This document shows, piece by piece, positions 23,091-31,583 of a stretch of 35,128 bases of DNA. The stretch's first letter is position 1. Each line of letters begins with the position of its first letter. The DNA is from an uncultured beta proteobacterium (GTDB lineage Bacteria; Pseudomonadota; Gammaproteobacteria; Burkholderiales; SG8-41): NCBI GenBank assembly GCA_902825845.1, contig CADECM010000056.1, positions 1 through 35,128 on the forward strand, read 5' to 3'. The position numbers and the translations under genes were made by a program. The notes under the pieces were generated by a model. The model was given only the letters and a program-made list of their open reading frames with translations. It searched no databases and had not been told where the DNA came from.

Positions 23091-25454
23091 ATGAACGCTC
23101 CCTATATCGGCCAGAGTATCCAGCGCAAGGAAGACCAGCGCTTTATCACCGGCGGCGGCACCTACACCGACGATGTCAATGCCGCGGGCCAGACCCACGC
23201 CTACTTTCTGCGCTCGCCGCACGCCCACGCCACCATACGCAGCATCGATGTGGGCCGGGCGAAAAACGCACCCGGTGTGGTCGGCGTGTTTACCGGTGAA
23301 GACCTCGCCGCGGCGAAGGTAGGCACCCTGCCCTGCGGCTGGCTGATCACCAGTGTCGACGGCCAGCCCATGAAAGAACCGCCGCATCCACTGCTGGCGC
23401 AGGGCAAAGTGCGCCACGTCGGCGACCAAGTGGCGGTGGTAATCGCCGAGTCACTCAATCAGGCCAAGGATGCGGCCGCGCTGATCGAGGTCGATTACGA
23501 CATCCTGCCCGCGGTGGTCAATGCCGCGGACGCCCGCAAGCCGGGCGCCGCGGTGGTTCACGACAGCGCGCCCGACAACACCTGCTATGTATGGTCGATC
23601 GGCACGCAAGCGGCAGTCGACAGTGCATTTGCCTCGGCACAGCACGTCACCACCCTGGAGTTCCTCAACAACCGGCTGATTCCCAACGCGATTGAGCCGC
23701 GCGCCGCGCTGGCCGAATACGCGCGCGGCGACGATGCCTACACGCTGCACGTCACCAGCCAGAATCCGCACGTGGAACGGTTGCTGATGACCGCATTCGT
23801 GCTGGGCCTGCCGGAGCACAAGGTGCGGGTGATCGCGCCCGACGTGGGCGGCGGCTTCGGCTCGAAAATTTTCCTGTACGCCGAAGAGACGGTCATCACC
23901 TGGGCGGCCAAACAGGTGAATCGCCCGATCAAATGGACGGCGGAGCGCTCGGAGTCGTTCGTGACCGACGCGCACGGCCGCGACCATGTGACCAAAGCCG
24001 AGCTCGCGCTCGACAAGAACGGCAAGTTTCTGGCCATGCGCGTGCATACCACCGCCAATCTGGGCGCGTACCTGTCAACCTTTGCCTCCAGCGTGCCGAC
24101 CATTCTCTACGCGACGCTGCTGGCGGGCCAGTACACCACGCCCGCGATCTATTGCGAGGTCACCGGCGTGTTTACCAACACGGTACCCGTCGACGCCTAT
24201 CGCGGTGCCGGGCGGCCGGAGGCGACGTATGTGGTGGAGCGGCTGGTGGAAACCGCGGCGCGCGAAATGAAGATTCCCCCGGCGGACATCCGCAGGCGCA
24301 ATTTCATCACCCAGTTTCCCTATCAGACGCCGGTGGCACTGTGCTACGACACCGGCAACTACGAGGCCACCCTGGCGCGGGCAGTGCAACTTGCGGATGT
24401 GGCGGGGTTTGAGGCACGACGCAAACTCGCGGCGGATCGCGGCAAACTGCGGGGCCTCGGCTATTCAACCTACATCGAAGCCTGCGGGCTCGCGCCCTCC
24501 AACATCGCCGGTGCGCTCGGCGCCCGCGCCGGATTGTATGAGGCCGGCGAAGTGCGCTTTCATCCCACCGGCACGGTCACCGTGTTTACCGGTTCCCACA
24601 GCCACGGCCAGGGACACGAGACCACGTTTTCACAGGTGGTCGCCGACAAGCTTGGCCTGCCGGTGGAAAACGTCACCGTGGTGCACGGCGACACCGGACG
24701 CATTCCCTTCGGCATGGGCACCTACGGCTCGCGCTCCATCGCGGTGGGCGGTTCAGCCATTGTCAAAGCCGTCGACAAGATCATCGACAAGGGCAAAAAG
24801 ATCGCCGCGCACCTGCTGGAAGCCACGGCGGATGACATCAGCTTCAAAGACGGCATCTTCAGCGTCGCCGGCACTGACAAGCAGAAGACCATTGCCGAAG
24901 TCGCTTTTGCCGCCTACGTGCCGCACAACTATCCGCTCGACAAACTCGAGCCGGGGCTGAACGAAACGGCGTTTTACGATCCAACCAACTTTACCTACCC
25001 CGCCGGCAGCCACATCTGCGAAGTGGAAATTGATGCCGAAACCGGCGTCACCAAAGTGGTGAAATTCACCGCCGTGGACGATTTCGGCAATGTGATCAAT
25101 CCGATGATTGTCGAAGGCCAGGTGCACGGCGGTCTCGCGCAGGGCATCGGCCAGGCGTTGCTCGAAGGCTGTGTCTACGATGCCGAGTCCGGACAGTTGC
25201 TCACCGGCAGCTACATGGATTACACCATGCCGCGCGCCGACGACGTGCCGAGCTTCAACGTGGATACCAAGGTGACCGCCTGCACCCACAATCCGCTGGG
25301 CGTCAAAGGCTGCGGCGAGGCCGGCGCCATCGGCGCGCCGGCAGCGGTCATGAATGCGGTCACCGACGCGCTGGGGATTCAGGATCTGCCCATGCCGGCA
25401 ACCGCGGAGCGGGTGTGGCGCGCGCTCAATAGCAAGAGCAAAAAAGCAAAGTAA
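23091..25454 (+). CDS. Molybdenum hydroxylase large subunit, form II CoxL-like
   Basis: This 787-residue molybdopterin-cytosine-dinucleotide-binding catalytic subunit has the family start ([23 protein letters not shown]), the DVGGGFGSK loop, the active-site motif AYRGAGR at residues 369-375, [16 protein letters not shown], and the C-terminal [16 protein letters not shown] with the conserved Glu. True CO dehydrogenases (form I) have AYxCSFR with a Cu-binding Cys. AYRGAGR marks form II, whose members mostly oxidise other substrates. The product is therefore better called a xanthine-dehydrogenase-family hydroxylase of unknown substrate than a CO dehydrogenase. It lies between the small and medium subunit genes. 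Confidence 0.95.
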   Translation: MNAPYIGQSIQRKEDQRFITGGGTYTDDVNAAGQTHAYFLRSPHAHATIRSIDVGRAKNAPGVVGVFTGEDLAAAKVGTLPCGWLITSVDGQPMKEPPHPLLAQGKVRHVGDQVAVVIAESLNQAKDAAALIEVDYDILPAVVNAADARKPGAAVVHDSAPDNTCYVWSIGTQAAVDSAFASAQHVTTLEFLNNRLIPNAIEPRAALAEYARGDDAYTLHVTSQNPHVERLLMTAFVLGLPEHKVRVIAPDVGGGFGSKIFLYAEETVITWAAKQVNRPIKWTAERSESFVTDAHGRDHVTKAELALDKNGKFLAMRVHTTANLGAYLSTFASSVPTILYATLLAGQYTTPAIYCEVTGVFTNTVPVDAYRGAGRPEATYVVERLVETAAREMKIPPADIRRRNFITQFPYQTPVALCYDTGNYEATLARAVQLADVAGFEARRKLAADRGKLRGLGYSTYIEACGLAPSNIAGALGARAGLYEAGEVRFHPTGTVTVFTGSHSHGQGHETTFSQVVADKLGLPVENVTVVHGDTGRIPFGMGTYGSRSIAVGGSAIVKAVDKIIDKGKKIAAHLLEATADDISFKDGIFSVAGTDKQKTIAEVAFAAYVPHNYPLDKLEPGLNETAFYDPTNFTYPAGSHICEVEIDAETGVTKVVKFTAVDDFGNVINPMIVEGQVHGGLAQGIGQALLEGCVYDAESGQLLTGSYMDYTMPRADDVPSFNVDTKVTACTHNPLGVKGCGEAGAIGAPAAVMNAVTDALGIQDLPMPATAERVWRALNSKSKKAK

Positions 25455-25488
25455 CGCCACGTAACGACTTCCGGCAAGGATAATCATC

Positions 25489-26295
25489 ATGCACGCATTC
25501 GACTACCAACGTCCCGCCACACTCAAGGAAGCTGCTGCCTTCCTCAAGAAAAACGCCGATGCGCGCATACTCGGCGGCGGACAAAGCCTGATCCCCACCC
25601 TGAAAATGCGCCTTGCGCAAACGCCCGCACTGGTCGACGTCAACGCCTTGCCGGAATTGCACGACGTCAAACTCGAAGCCGCCGTGCTCACCGTCGGCGC
25701 CGGCCTGCGGCACAGCGAGGTGGCCTCGCACAAGGACGTGCTGATCGGCATTCCCGCGCTCGCGCGCGCCGCCGCGGGCATTGGCGACCGCCAGGTGCGC
25801 AACATGGGCACGCTGGGCGGTTCACTCGCCAACAACGACCCTGCGGCGGACTATCCCGCCGTCGTCCTTGGCCTGGGTGCAACCATCCATACCAATCGCC
25901 GCGCCATCAGCGCCGACAAATTCTTCACCGGTCTCTACGAAACGGCGCTGAAACCGGGCGAGGTCATTACCGCCGTGGAATTTCCGCTGCCTAAACGCGC
26001 GGCCTATGTGAAATTCAAAAATCCGGCATCACGCTTTGCGCTGGTCGGCGTGTTTGTCAGCGAGGGCGCCGGGCACGTGCGCGTCGCCGTGACCGGCGCG
26101 GGCAGCGGCGGCGTTTTTCGCGTGAAGGACATGGAAAAGAAACTGGGCGAAAAATTCGCGCCCGAAGCGATCGCCAAGTCCAAAGTGGCGGCGGACAAAC
26201 TCAGCAGCGATCTGCATGCCAGCGCGGAATACCGCGCCCATCTGATCGGCGTCATGGCGCAGCGCGCCGTGGCTGCCGCGATTTCCGGAAAATGA
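25489..26295 (+). CDS. Molybdenum hydroxylase FAD-binding medium subunit (CoxM-like)
   Basis: This 268-residue flavoprotein subunit completes the S-L-M enzyme. FAD-binding motifs ILGGGQSLIPTLKMR (residues about 27-41) and TLGGSLANNDPAADYP are present, followed by the CO-dehydrogenase flavoprotein C-terminal domain. Length is slightly short of canonical CoxM (about 285). AAGGA precedes the ATG. The gene order S-L-M differs from the canonical coxMSL order. Copy 5 of the AT-rich motif follows immediately after the stop codon. Confidence 0.94.
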   Translation: MHAFDYQRPATLKEAAAFLKKNADARILGGGQSLIPTLKMRLAQTPALVDVNALPELHDVKLEAAVLTVGAGLRHSEVASHKDVLIGIPALARAAAGIGDRQVRNMGTLGGSLANNDPAADYPAVVLGLGATIHTNRRAISADKFFTGLYETALKPGEVITAVEFPLPKRAAYVKFKNPASRFALVGVFVSEGAGHVRVAVTGAGSGGVFRVKDMEKKLGEKFAPEAIAKSKVAADKLSSDLHASAEYRAHLIGVMAQRAVAAAISGK

Positions 26296-26314
26296 TTTAA
26301 AAACAATACCTTAC
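26296..26314 (+). repeat. Dispersed AT-rich motif, copy 5
   Basis: TTTAAAAACAATACCTTAC starts one base after the TGA of the medium-subunit gene and continues as AATATT, matching the extended form seen at copy 3. It is followed by GC-rich noncoding DNA before the small membrane protein gene at 26483. Confidence 0.55.
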
Positions 26315-26482
26315 AATATTCTTGCGGCGCACGCGCAAACGCTGTGGCCAATCACCCGTGCCTGGGAATTCCACCTGCAATGGTCAACGCGCCGGCGCCC
26401 GCCACGTTTCTCACATGCAGCGCTTGCGATTGCATCCCAGGCGACCAAACTAATTCCCAACAACGAAAAAGAAGGAGCGCAC

Positions 26483-26758
26483 ATGCTGCATTATCTGTGG
26501 GTCGCCATAATCGGTCTGGTCATTGGGTTAATTGCGCGTGCCCTGCACCCGGGGAAGGACGATATCGGATTTTTGATGACCGCCGCGCTGGGAATCGGCG
26601 GCTCGTTCGCGGCAACCTTCCTCGGTCAGGCTGTCGGCTGGTACAAGGAAGGCCAGGACGCCGGCTTCATCATGTCGGTATTGGGCGCCATCATCCTGCT
26701 GGTGGTGTACGGCTTCATCGTCAAGAAAAAAGGCGGTGACGGCGGTACGTCCACCTGA
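26483..26758 (+). CDS. GlsB/YeaQ/YmgE family stress-response membrane protein
   Basis: This 91-residue inner-membrane protein of the transglycosylase-associated (Transgly_assoc) family has three hydrophobic helices: WVAIIGLVIGLIARAL with the typical G-x-I-A-R end, the Gly-rich FLMTAALGIGGSFAATFLG helix, and FIMSVLGAIILLVVYGFIV. It ends in a Lys/Gly tail. Family members are small stress-inducible proteins of unclear mechanism. AAGGAG lies seven bases upstream of the ATG. The next gene's GTG start overlaps its end. Confidence 0.92.
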   Translation: MLHYLWVAIIGLVIGLIARALHPGKDDIGFLMTAALGIGGSFAATFLGQAVGWYKEGQDAGFIMSVLGAIILLVVYGFIVKKKGGDGGTST

Positions 26759-27308
26759 CCCGCTGCGCAAAACCATGCCGCGCGGATTTCCCAGACTGGA
26801 CGCGTCCGGCGCCGCGCGCAGCGGTGCGCTGCTGGTGCTGCCTCGCAATAACCGCGAGTTGGACGAAGCGATCAAACGTGCCAAGGGCATCGTCACGCGC
26901 CGTGCCGCCGTGGCCTCGGTTGCATCGCTGGTCCCGCTGCCCGGACTGGACATCGCCGTGGATATCGCCGCGGTGATGCGGTTGATTCCGGAAATCAATC
27001 TCGAATTCGGGCTCACCCCGGAGCAGATATCACGCCTGAGTCCGGGAAGGCAGGTGCTGGTGTACAAATCCATCGTGGCCGTGGGCAGCGTCCTGATCGG
27101 CAAGCTGGTGACGCAGGAAATCGCCATCGAAGTGCTGAAATCTGTGGGCATGCGTATCACCGCGAAGCAGGTCGGCAAGTACCTGCCGATCGCGGGACAG
27201 GCGTTCTCCGTGGCGCTGGGGTTTGCCGCCATGCGCTATGTCGGCCATCAGCATATTCAGGATTGTCAACGCGTGATCGAAGCCACACTCGCTGCCGGAA
27301 AGGGGTAA
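26736..27308 (+). CDS. Uncharacterised protein with hydrophobic helices
   Basis: I do not recognise this 190-residue protein with certainty. After a basic N-terminus (RGFPRLD, then LVLPRNNRELDEAIKRAKGIVTRRA) it has three amphipathic or hydrophobic stretches: VASVASLVPLPGLDIAVDIA, LVYKSIVAVGSVLIGKLVT and PIAGQAFSVALGFAAMRYVG. The PLPGLDIAVDIAAVMRLI pattern resembles small helical domains found in DUF697/EcsC-like proteins, but this is a weak comparison. The GTG at 26736 overlaps the preceding gene by 23 bases and has AAGG close upstream; ATG 26775 (MPRGFPRL) is an equally possible start. Position suggests co-transcription with the GlsB-like gene. Confidence 0.75.
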   Translation: MTAVRPPDPLRKTMPRGFPRLDASGAARSGALLVLPRNNRELDEAIKRAKGIVTRRAAVASVASLVPLPGLDIAVDIAAVMRLIPEINLEFGLTPEQISRLSPGRQVLVYKSIVAVGSVLIGKLVTQEIAIEVLKSVGMRITAKQVGKYLPIAGQAFSVALGFAAMRYVGHQHIQDCQRVIEATLAAGKG

Positions 27309-27350
27309 GCCGCGGCTTGAGCCCGCATTCGGGCCTGTTATCATCCAGCC

Positions 27351-28685
27351 ATGCCCACCTCTTTGCTGAAAAGACTGGTTCGCACGGTGGTGCCGCCGCC
27401 CAACGTGGCGGCGCGCGCCAATCGGCATTCCGCGCGCGTGATCGACGCCTGGCGCGAACTGTTATCGGACCGCGGCGAAGTTTCGGGCGCCATGATCGCG
27501 CGCGAGGCATTGGCCGCCTACCGCGGCTTGAGTGAAATCTACCGCCCCGCCTTTTTCTCGCAACTCGCCGCGGAGTTCCTGCCGGAGCCCGATACCCTGC
27601 GTACCGCCGCAGAACGCTACCTCGCCGAACCCAGTGCCGCCCACCTGCTGCAACTGCAGCAGGCTGCAACCTCACCGCGCCAGGAATTGTTCCGCCGCCT
27701 GAACCAGGCACCCGAAGGCACCGCCACGCTGGTCACCGCGCGCAAGCACCTGCTCGCGGGACTGGGCGACTATCCCGATTGGCAGGTCATCGACACCGAT
27801 CTGGTGCAGCTCTTCAATTCGTGGTTCAACCGCGGCTTCCTCAACCTGCAACGCATCGATTGGCATACGCCCGCCATTATTCTGGAGAAGCTGATCGAGT
27901 ACGAGGCCGTGCACGAAATCTCCGGCTGGCACGATTTGCGCCGGCGTCTGCAGGCCGACCGCCGCTGCTTTGCATTTTTTCATCCGGCGCTGCCCAATGA
28001 GCCGCTGATTTTTATCGAGGTTGCGCTGGTCAAGGGCATCAGCAGTTCGATTGCGCCGCTGATCGATCACGAGGCGCCGCTGCTCGAACCCGAAAAGGCC
28101 GACACCGCGGTTTTTTATTCCATCACCAACTGCCAGCCGGGCCTGCGCGGCGTATCGTTTGGCAACCTGCTGATCAAGCAGGTGGCGCAGCGCCTGGGCG
28201 AGGAGTTCCCGCGCATCAAGACCTTTTCCACGCTGTCGCCAATACCGGGTTTCAGCGCATGGCTCGCCGCCAACACCGAACGCTTCTCGAGGCAGGATGC
28301 ACATGCGCTGCAAAAAGCCGTCGCCGGGCTGGGCACGCCCGACTGGCACCGGCACCCGGCGCTGGCCGCGTCCATGCACAAGGTGCTGGCGCCGCTGTGC
28401 GCCTACTACCTGCTGCACGCGGTGCGCGACGGCGCGCCGGCAGACCCCGTGGCGCGCTTTCATCTGGGCAACGGCGCGCGCGCCGAGCGCCTGAACTGGC
28501 TCGCCGACACCTCCGCCCGCGGTCTCAAGAACTGCGCCGGGATGATGATCAACTACGTCTATCACCTCGACCAGATCGAGGACAACCACGAACTCTACAG
28601 CCGCGAGCATCGCGTGGCGGCCACGCACGAACTGCGGCGCCTGTCGCGCGAATGTCTGCTCCACGACAGCACGCAGCGGCGGTAG
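27351..28685 (+). CDS. Malonyl-CoA decarboxylase
   Basis: This 444-residue enzyme converts malonyl-CoA to acetyl-CoA and CO2. It has the helical N-terminal oligomerisation domain (to about residue 140) and the GNAT-like catalytic domain with RIDWHTPAIILEKLIEYEAVH, FIEVALVKGISSSIAPLI (catalytic Ser region), FYSITNCQPGLRGVSFGNLLIK, FSTLSPIPGF and FHLGNGARAERLNWLADTS (catalytic His). Length fits bacterial MatA-type enzymes. No matB or matC neighbour is present, so its source of malonyl-CoA is unclear. No strong Shine-Dalgarno sequence precedes the ATG at 27351. Confidence 0.94.
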   Translation: MPTSLLKRLVRTVVPPPNVAARANRHSARVIDAWRELLSDRGEVSGAMIAREALAAYRGLSEIYRPAFFSQLAAEFLPEPDTLRTAAERYLAEPSAAHLLQLQQAATSPRQELFRRLNQAPEGTATLVTARKHLLAGLGDYPDWQVIDTDLVQLFNSWFNRGFLNLQRIDWHTPAIILEKLIEYEAVHEISGWHDLRRRLQADRRCFAFFHPALPNEPLIFIEVALVKGISSSIAPLIDHEAPLLEPEKADTAVFYSITNCQPGLRGVSFGNLLIKQVAQRLGEEFPRIKTFSTLSPIPGFSAWLAANTERFSRQDAHALQKAVAGLGTPDWHRHPALAASMHKVLAPLCAYYLLHAVRDGAPADPVARFHLGNGARAERLNWLADTSARGLKNCAGMMINYVYHLDQIEDNHELYSREHRVAATHELRRLSRECLLHDSTQRR

Positions 28686-28859
28686 CGCGGCGCGCCACAA
28701 TCACCACAAGTACCACAGCCGGCCCGGCACGATGCGGCAGTTTGCACGCCATCTGTTAGCATTGTCAGCCTCAGGGCAAACGGCGGGAAGCGCGCGCCAC
28801 CGCACCCCATGACCTTTGTGACTATCTGATTTTATTGAATTTTCAGGAGAAGCTGCCGT

Positions 28860-29303
28860 ATGGACATGACTGGTGAACAACTCATCCCGCAGCCGCAGGC
28901 GGCGACGTGGCGCGCTCTCAACGATATTCAGGTGCTCAAGGCATGCATCCCCGGCTGCGAGTCCATCGCGCAAACCGGCGACAACGAATTTGAAATCGTC
29001 ATGACGGCCAAGGTGGGCCCTGTCAGCGCAAAGTTCAAAGGCACCATGAAGCTCGCCGACATCGTTGCGCCGCAATCATACCGGTTGACGTTCGAGGGCC
29101 AGGGCGGTGTTGCGGGGTTTGCCAAGGGCGAGGCCAGCGTCAACCTCACGCCACGGGATAACGCGACCCTGCTCAATTACACCGCACACGCCATGATCGG
29201 CGGCAAACTGGCACAGATCGGATCGCGCCTGATTGATGGCGTGGCCAAAAAAATTGCCGGCGAGTTTTTTGCAAAATTCACTGAACAGGTCAGCAAAGGC
29301 TGA
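28860..29303 (+). CDS. coxG: CoxG family SRPBCC protein
   Basis: This 147-residue START/SRPBCC-fold protein of the CoxG (carbon monoxide dehydrogenase subunit G) family recruits Cox-type enzymes to the membrane in Oligotropha-type systems. It shows MTGEQLIPQPQAATWRALND, LKACIPGCESI, the AKVGPVSAKFKGTMKL strands and the C-terminal helix LAQIGSRLIDGVAKKIAGEFFAKF. It lacks the long C-terminal extension with a membrane helix found in some CoxG proteins. CAGGAGA lies upstream of the ATG. It is separated from the hydroxylase operon by three genes but is on the same strand and likely serves the same enzyme. Confidence 0.93.
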   Translation: MDMTGEQLIPQPQAATWRALNDIQVLKACIPGCESIAQTGDNEFEIVMTAKVGPVSAKFKGTMKLADIVAPQSYRLTFEGQGGVAGFAKGEASVNLTPRDNATLLNYTAHAMIGGKLAQIGSRLIDGVAKKIAGEFFAKFTEQVSKG

Positions 29304-29339
29304 GACCCATCGGCCAGCGGGCATGCCGGCAGCAACCCG

Positions 29340-31457
29340 CTAAAACGATTTCCACGTATCCTGCGGATCCGCGCGCAGCGGCAATGCGTGCTGTCCCGCG
29401 CGCGCGGTACCGTCAGTGGCCGCAGGCAACGTCGCCGCCGTTGAACCGGCGCCCAGACCCATGCCGCGGCCCGTCCGCAGCGCATCCTGCACCATCTGGC
29501 GTTTTTGCGCCTCCAGCCCCTCTTCCAGTTTGAACTTGGCCACGGACGCCGTCAGCGTATGCGCCTGATCCAGCAAATGCTGCGCGGCCGCCGCTGCCTG
29601 CTCCACCAGCGAGGCGTTCTGCTGGGTGTTGCCGTCCATGTGCATGATCGCGCTGTTCACCTGCTCGATACCGCCCAATTGCTCAGCGCTGGCACGGGCG
29701 ATTCCGGCAATCAGGTCCTTCAAATGCGCCACTGATGCGACGATCTCGTCCATGGTTTTGCCCGCGTCTTCCACCTCGCGCACACCGCCGCCGACACGGA
29801 CCGCCGATTCGTCGATCAGCACCTTGATTTCCTTGGCCGCCTGCGCCGAGCGCTGCGCGAGCGAGCGCACCTCCGACGCCACCACCGCAAATCCGCGGCC
29901 CTGTTCGCCGGCACGCGCGGCTTCGACCGCCGCGTTCAGCGCCAGAATGTTGGTCTGAAACGCAATGCTCTCGATGACCCCGATGATGTCCGCGATGCGG
30001 CTGGACGATTGGGAAATACCCTGCATGGTTGACACCACGCCGCGCGCGGCCTCGCCGCCACGCTGCGCCACCGCGGCGGCTTCCTGCGCCAGCAGGTTGG
30101 CCTGGCGGGCATTCTCCGCATTCTGTTTTACCGTGCTGGTGAACTGCTCCATGCTCGACGCGGTCTGCGCCAGGCTCGTCGCCTGCTGCTCGGTGCGCCG
30201 GGAAAGATCGCTGTTGCCATGCGCAATTTCGCCGGTGGCCGCACTGACGCTGTCGGCCGCGATGCGGATATCGGTGACCGAACCCGCCAGTTCAGCGCGC
30301 ATGGTGTTGAGCGCCTCCAGCAAGCGGCCGATTTCGTCCTTCATCAGTGAACCCGTGCGCGGCGTGAGATCGCCGGAGGAAAAGCGATGCGCCATGCCCA
30401 GTGCGTGCCCCAGCGGACGTGAAATCGAACGCATGACCGCGTAGCTCAGCGCCGCCGCCAGCAACGCCAGCAGCAACGCGCCCGCGATAATGGCGAATTG
30501 CGTCTGGCGCAGACTGGCGACCCGCTGCCCGCGCAGTTCTCCGAGCATTGCAAACTGCGCCGCACTCAGGCCGGACAAGCCGTCGATGAGTTCGCCGTAC
30601 ACGCGTTCAAAGTCGGCGTTGGAAGCCGTGATTTCCGCCGCATCCAGCACCTGTTCCCGCAGCAGCTTCCGCGCCTGCAGGTAACGCGCCGCGTTATCGG
30701 CAAGCGGACGGCCCAGCCGTTCGCGCAGCGGCGCGGCGGCACGCATGGCCTTGTCCAGTGTGCCAACGAGATTGCGATGGTGAATGTCGGCACGGCCCGC
30801 CAGCAGCACCATTTCATCACGTTCGGCAAGCGACAGTGTCCCGCCCTTCGCCAGCAACGCGCCGCCAAACTCGCGCGCCTGTGCGAGGGTCTCGGTGAGC
30901 AACGGCAAGTGCGTCAGCGTCGCCAGCGCCAGAGGGTAAGTTTCCGGCCGTACATCCCGGCGCAACCCGAAGCGGTCTGCCGCCAGCTCGTGCACTTCGA
31001 ACAGCCTGGCCAGCAGAGCCGTATGGCGCGCGTAACTATCCGCGCCGCCCACGCCGCGCGCATCGACGCCTTGCACCAGCGCGGTCCACTCCGCCCGTGC
31101 AGACTGCCACGCGGAGGCAATGTCCGCGTCGCGAAAGCGTGCCGCCACGGCGTCGGAAAACACCGCGATCGCGGCTTGCGTTTCGTCGCGCGTGGTGGCG
31201 CGCTGCGCCTCGCGATCCGCTTTGCCGCCCAGCACCGCCGTGGACAGTGCGCGGTGCTGCTGCACCAATTGCACCACCCGCGACAACTGCTTTGCGGGCA
31301 GCAGCCCGTCCGCCTCGCGGCGGGCCACCGCGATGCTGTCGCCGCTCATCACCAGATAGGCAATCAGCGGCAACGCCACCAGCAGGCCGCTCAACACCGC
31401 AAACAGCAGGAACTTTCGCGCCAGCGACAGATTGCCCAGCAGATTTGACCAAAACAT
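29340..31457 (-). CDS. Methyl-accepting chemotaxis protein with helical periplasmic sensor
   Basis: This 705-residue MCP has a first transmembrane helix at about residues 16-38, a periplasmic all-helical region of about 280 residues, a second helix at about 325-345, HAMP, and a full signalling domain with the [24 protein letters not shown] tip. The sensor region ([20 protein letters not shown] and onwards) resembles NIT/nitrate-nitrite-type helical bundles, a tentative call. The C-terminus is TWKSF, an xWxxF pentapeptide like that of the MCP in the chemotaxis operon, so both should be handled by the same CheR/CheB. It is transcribed alone and converges with coxG. Confidence 0.92.
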   Translation of the reverse strand: MFWSNLLGNLSLARKFLLFAVLSGLLVALPLIAYLVMSGDSIAVARREADGLLPAKQLSRVVQLVQQHRALSTAVLGGKADREAQRATTRDETQAAIAVFSDAVAARFRDADIASAWQSARAEWTALVQGVDARGVGGADSYARHTALLARLFEVHELAADRFGLRRDVRPETYPLALATLTHLPLLTETLAQAREFGGALLAKGGTLSLAERDEMVLLAGRADIHHRNLVGTLDKAMRAAAPLRERLGRPLADNAARYLQARKLLREQVLDAAEITASNADFERVYGELIDGLSGLSAAQFAMLGELRGQRVASLRQTQFAIIAGALLLALLAAALSYAVMRSISRPLGHALGMAHRFSSGDLTPRTGSLMKDEIGRLLEALNTMRAELAGSVTDIRIAADSVSAATGEIAHGNSDLSRRTEQQATSLAQTASSMEQFTSTVKQNAENARQANLLAQEAAAVAQRGGEAARGVVSTMQGISQSSSRIADIIGVIESIAFQTNILALNAAVEAARAGEQGRGFAVVASEVRSLAQRSAQAAKEIKVLIDESAVRVGGGVREVEDAGKTMDEIVASVAHLKDLIAGIARASAEQLGGIEQVNSAIMHMDGNTQQNASLVEQAAAAAQHLLDQAHTLTASVAKFKLEEGLEAQKRQMVQDALRTGRGMGLGAGSTAATLPAATDGTARAGQHALPLRADPQDTWKSF

Positions 31458-31583
31458 AGTGCTTCCCGGTTGCGTTCCCGCTGGATGCCGCGCTCAACCG
31501 CCGGATGCGGCCTGGGCGCTCCGCCCTCGATATCGAACGGTCATGCATTGTGCCGCACAGCTCTCGCACAACGCAAATGCGGA

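Noticed and set aside
23091..25454. Form I carbon monoxide dehydrogenase
   Set aside because: The active-site loop is AYRGAGR (form II) and lacks the Cu-ligand Cys of AYxCSFR.
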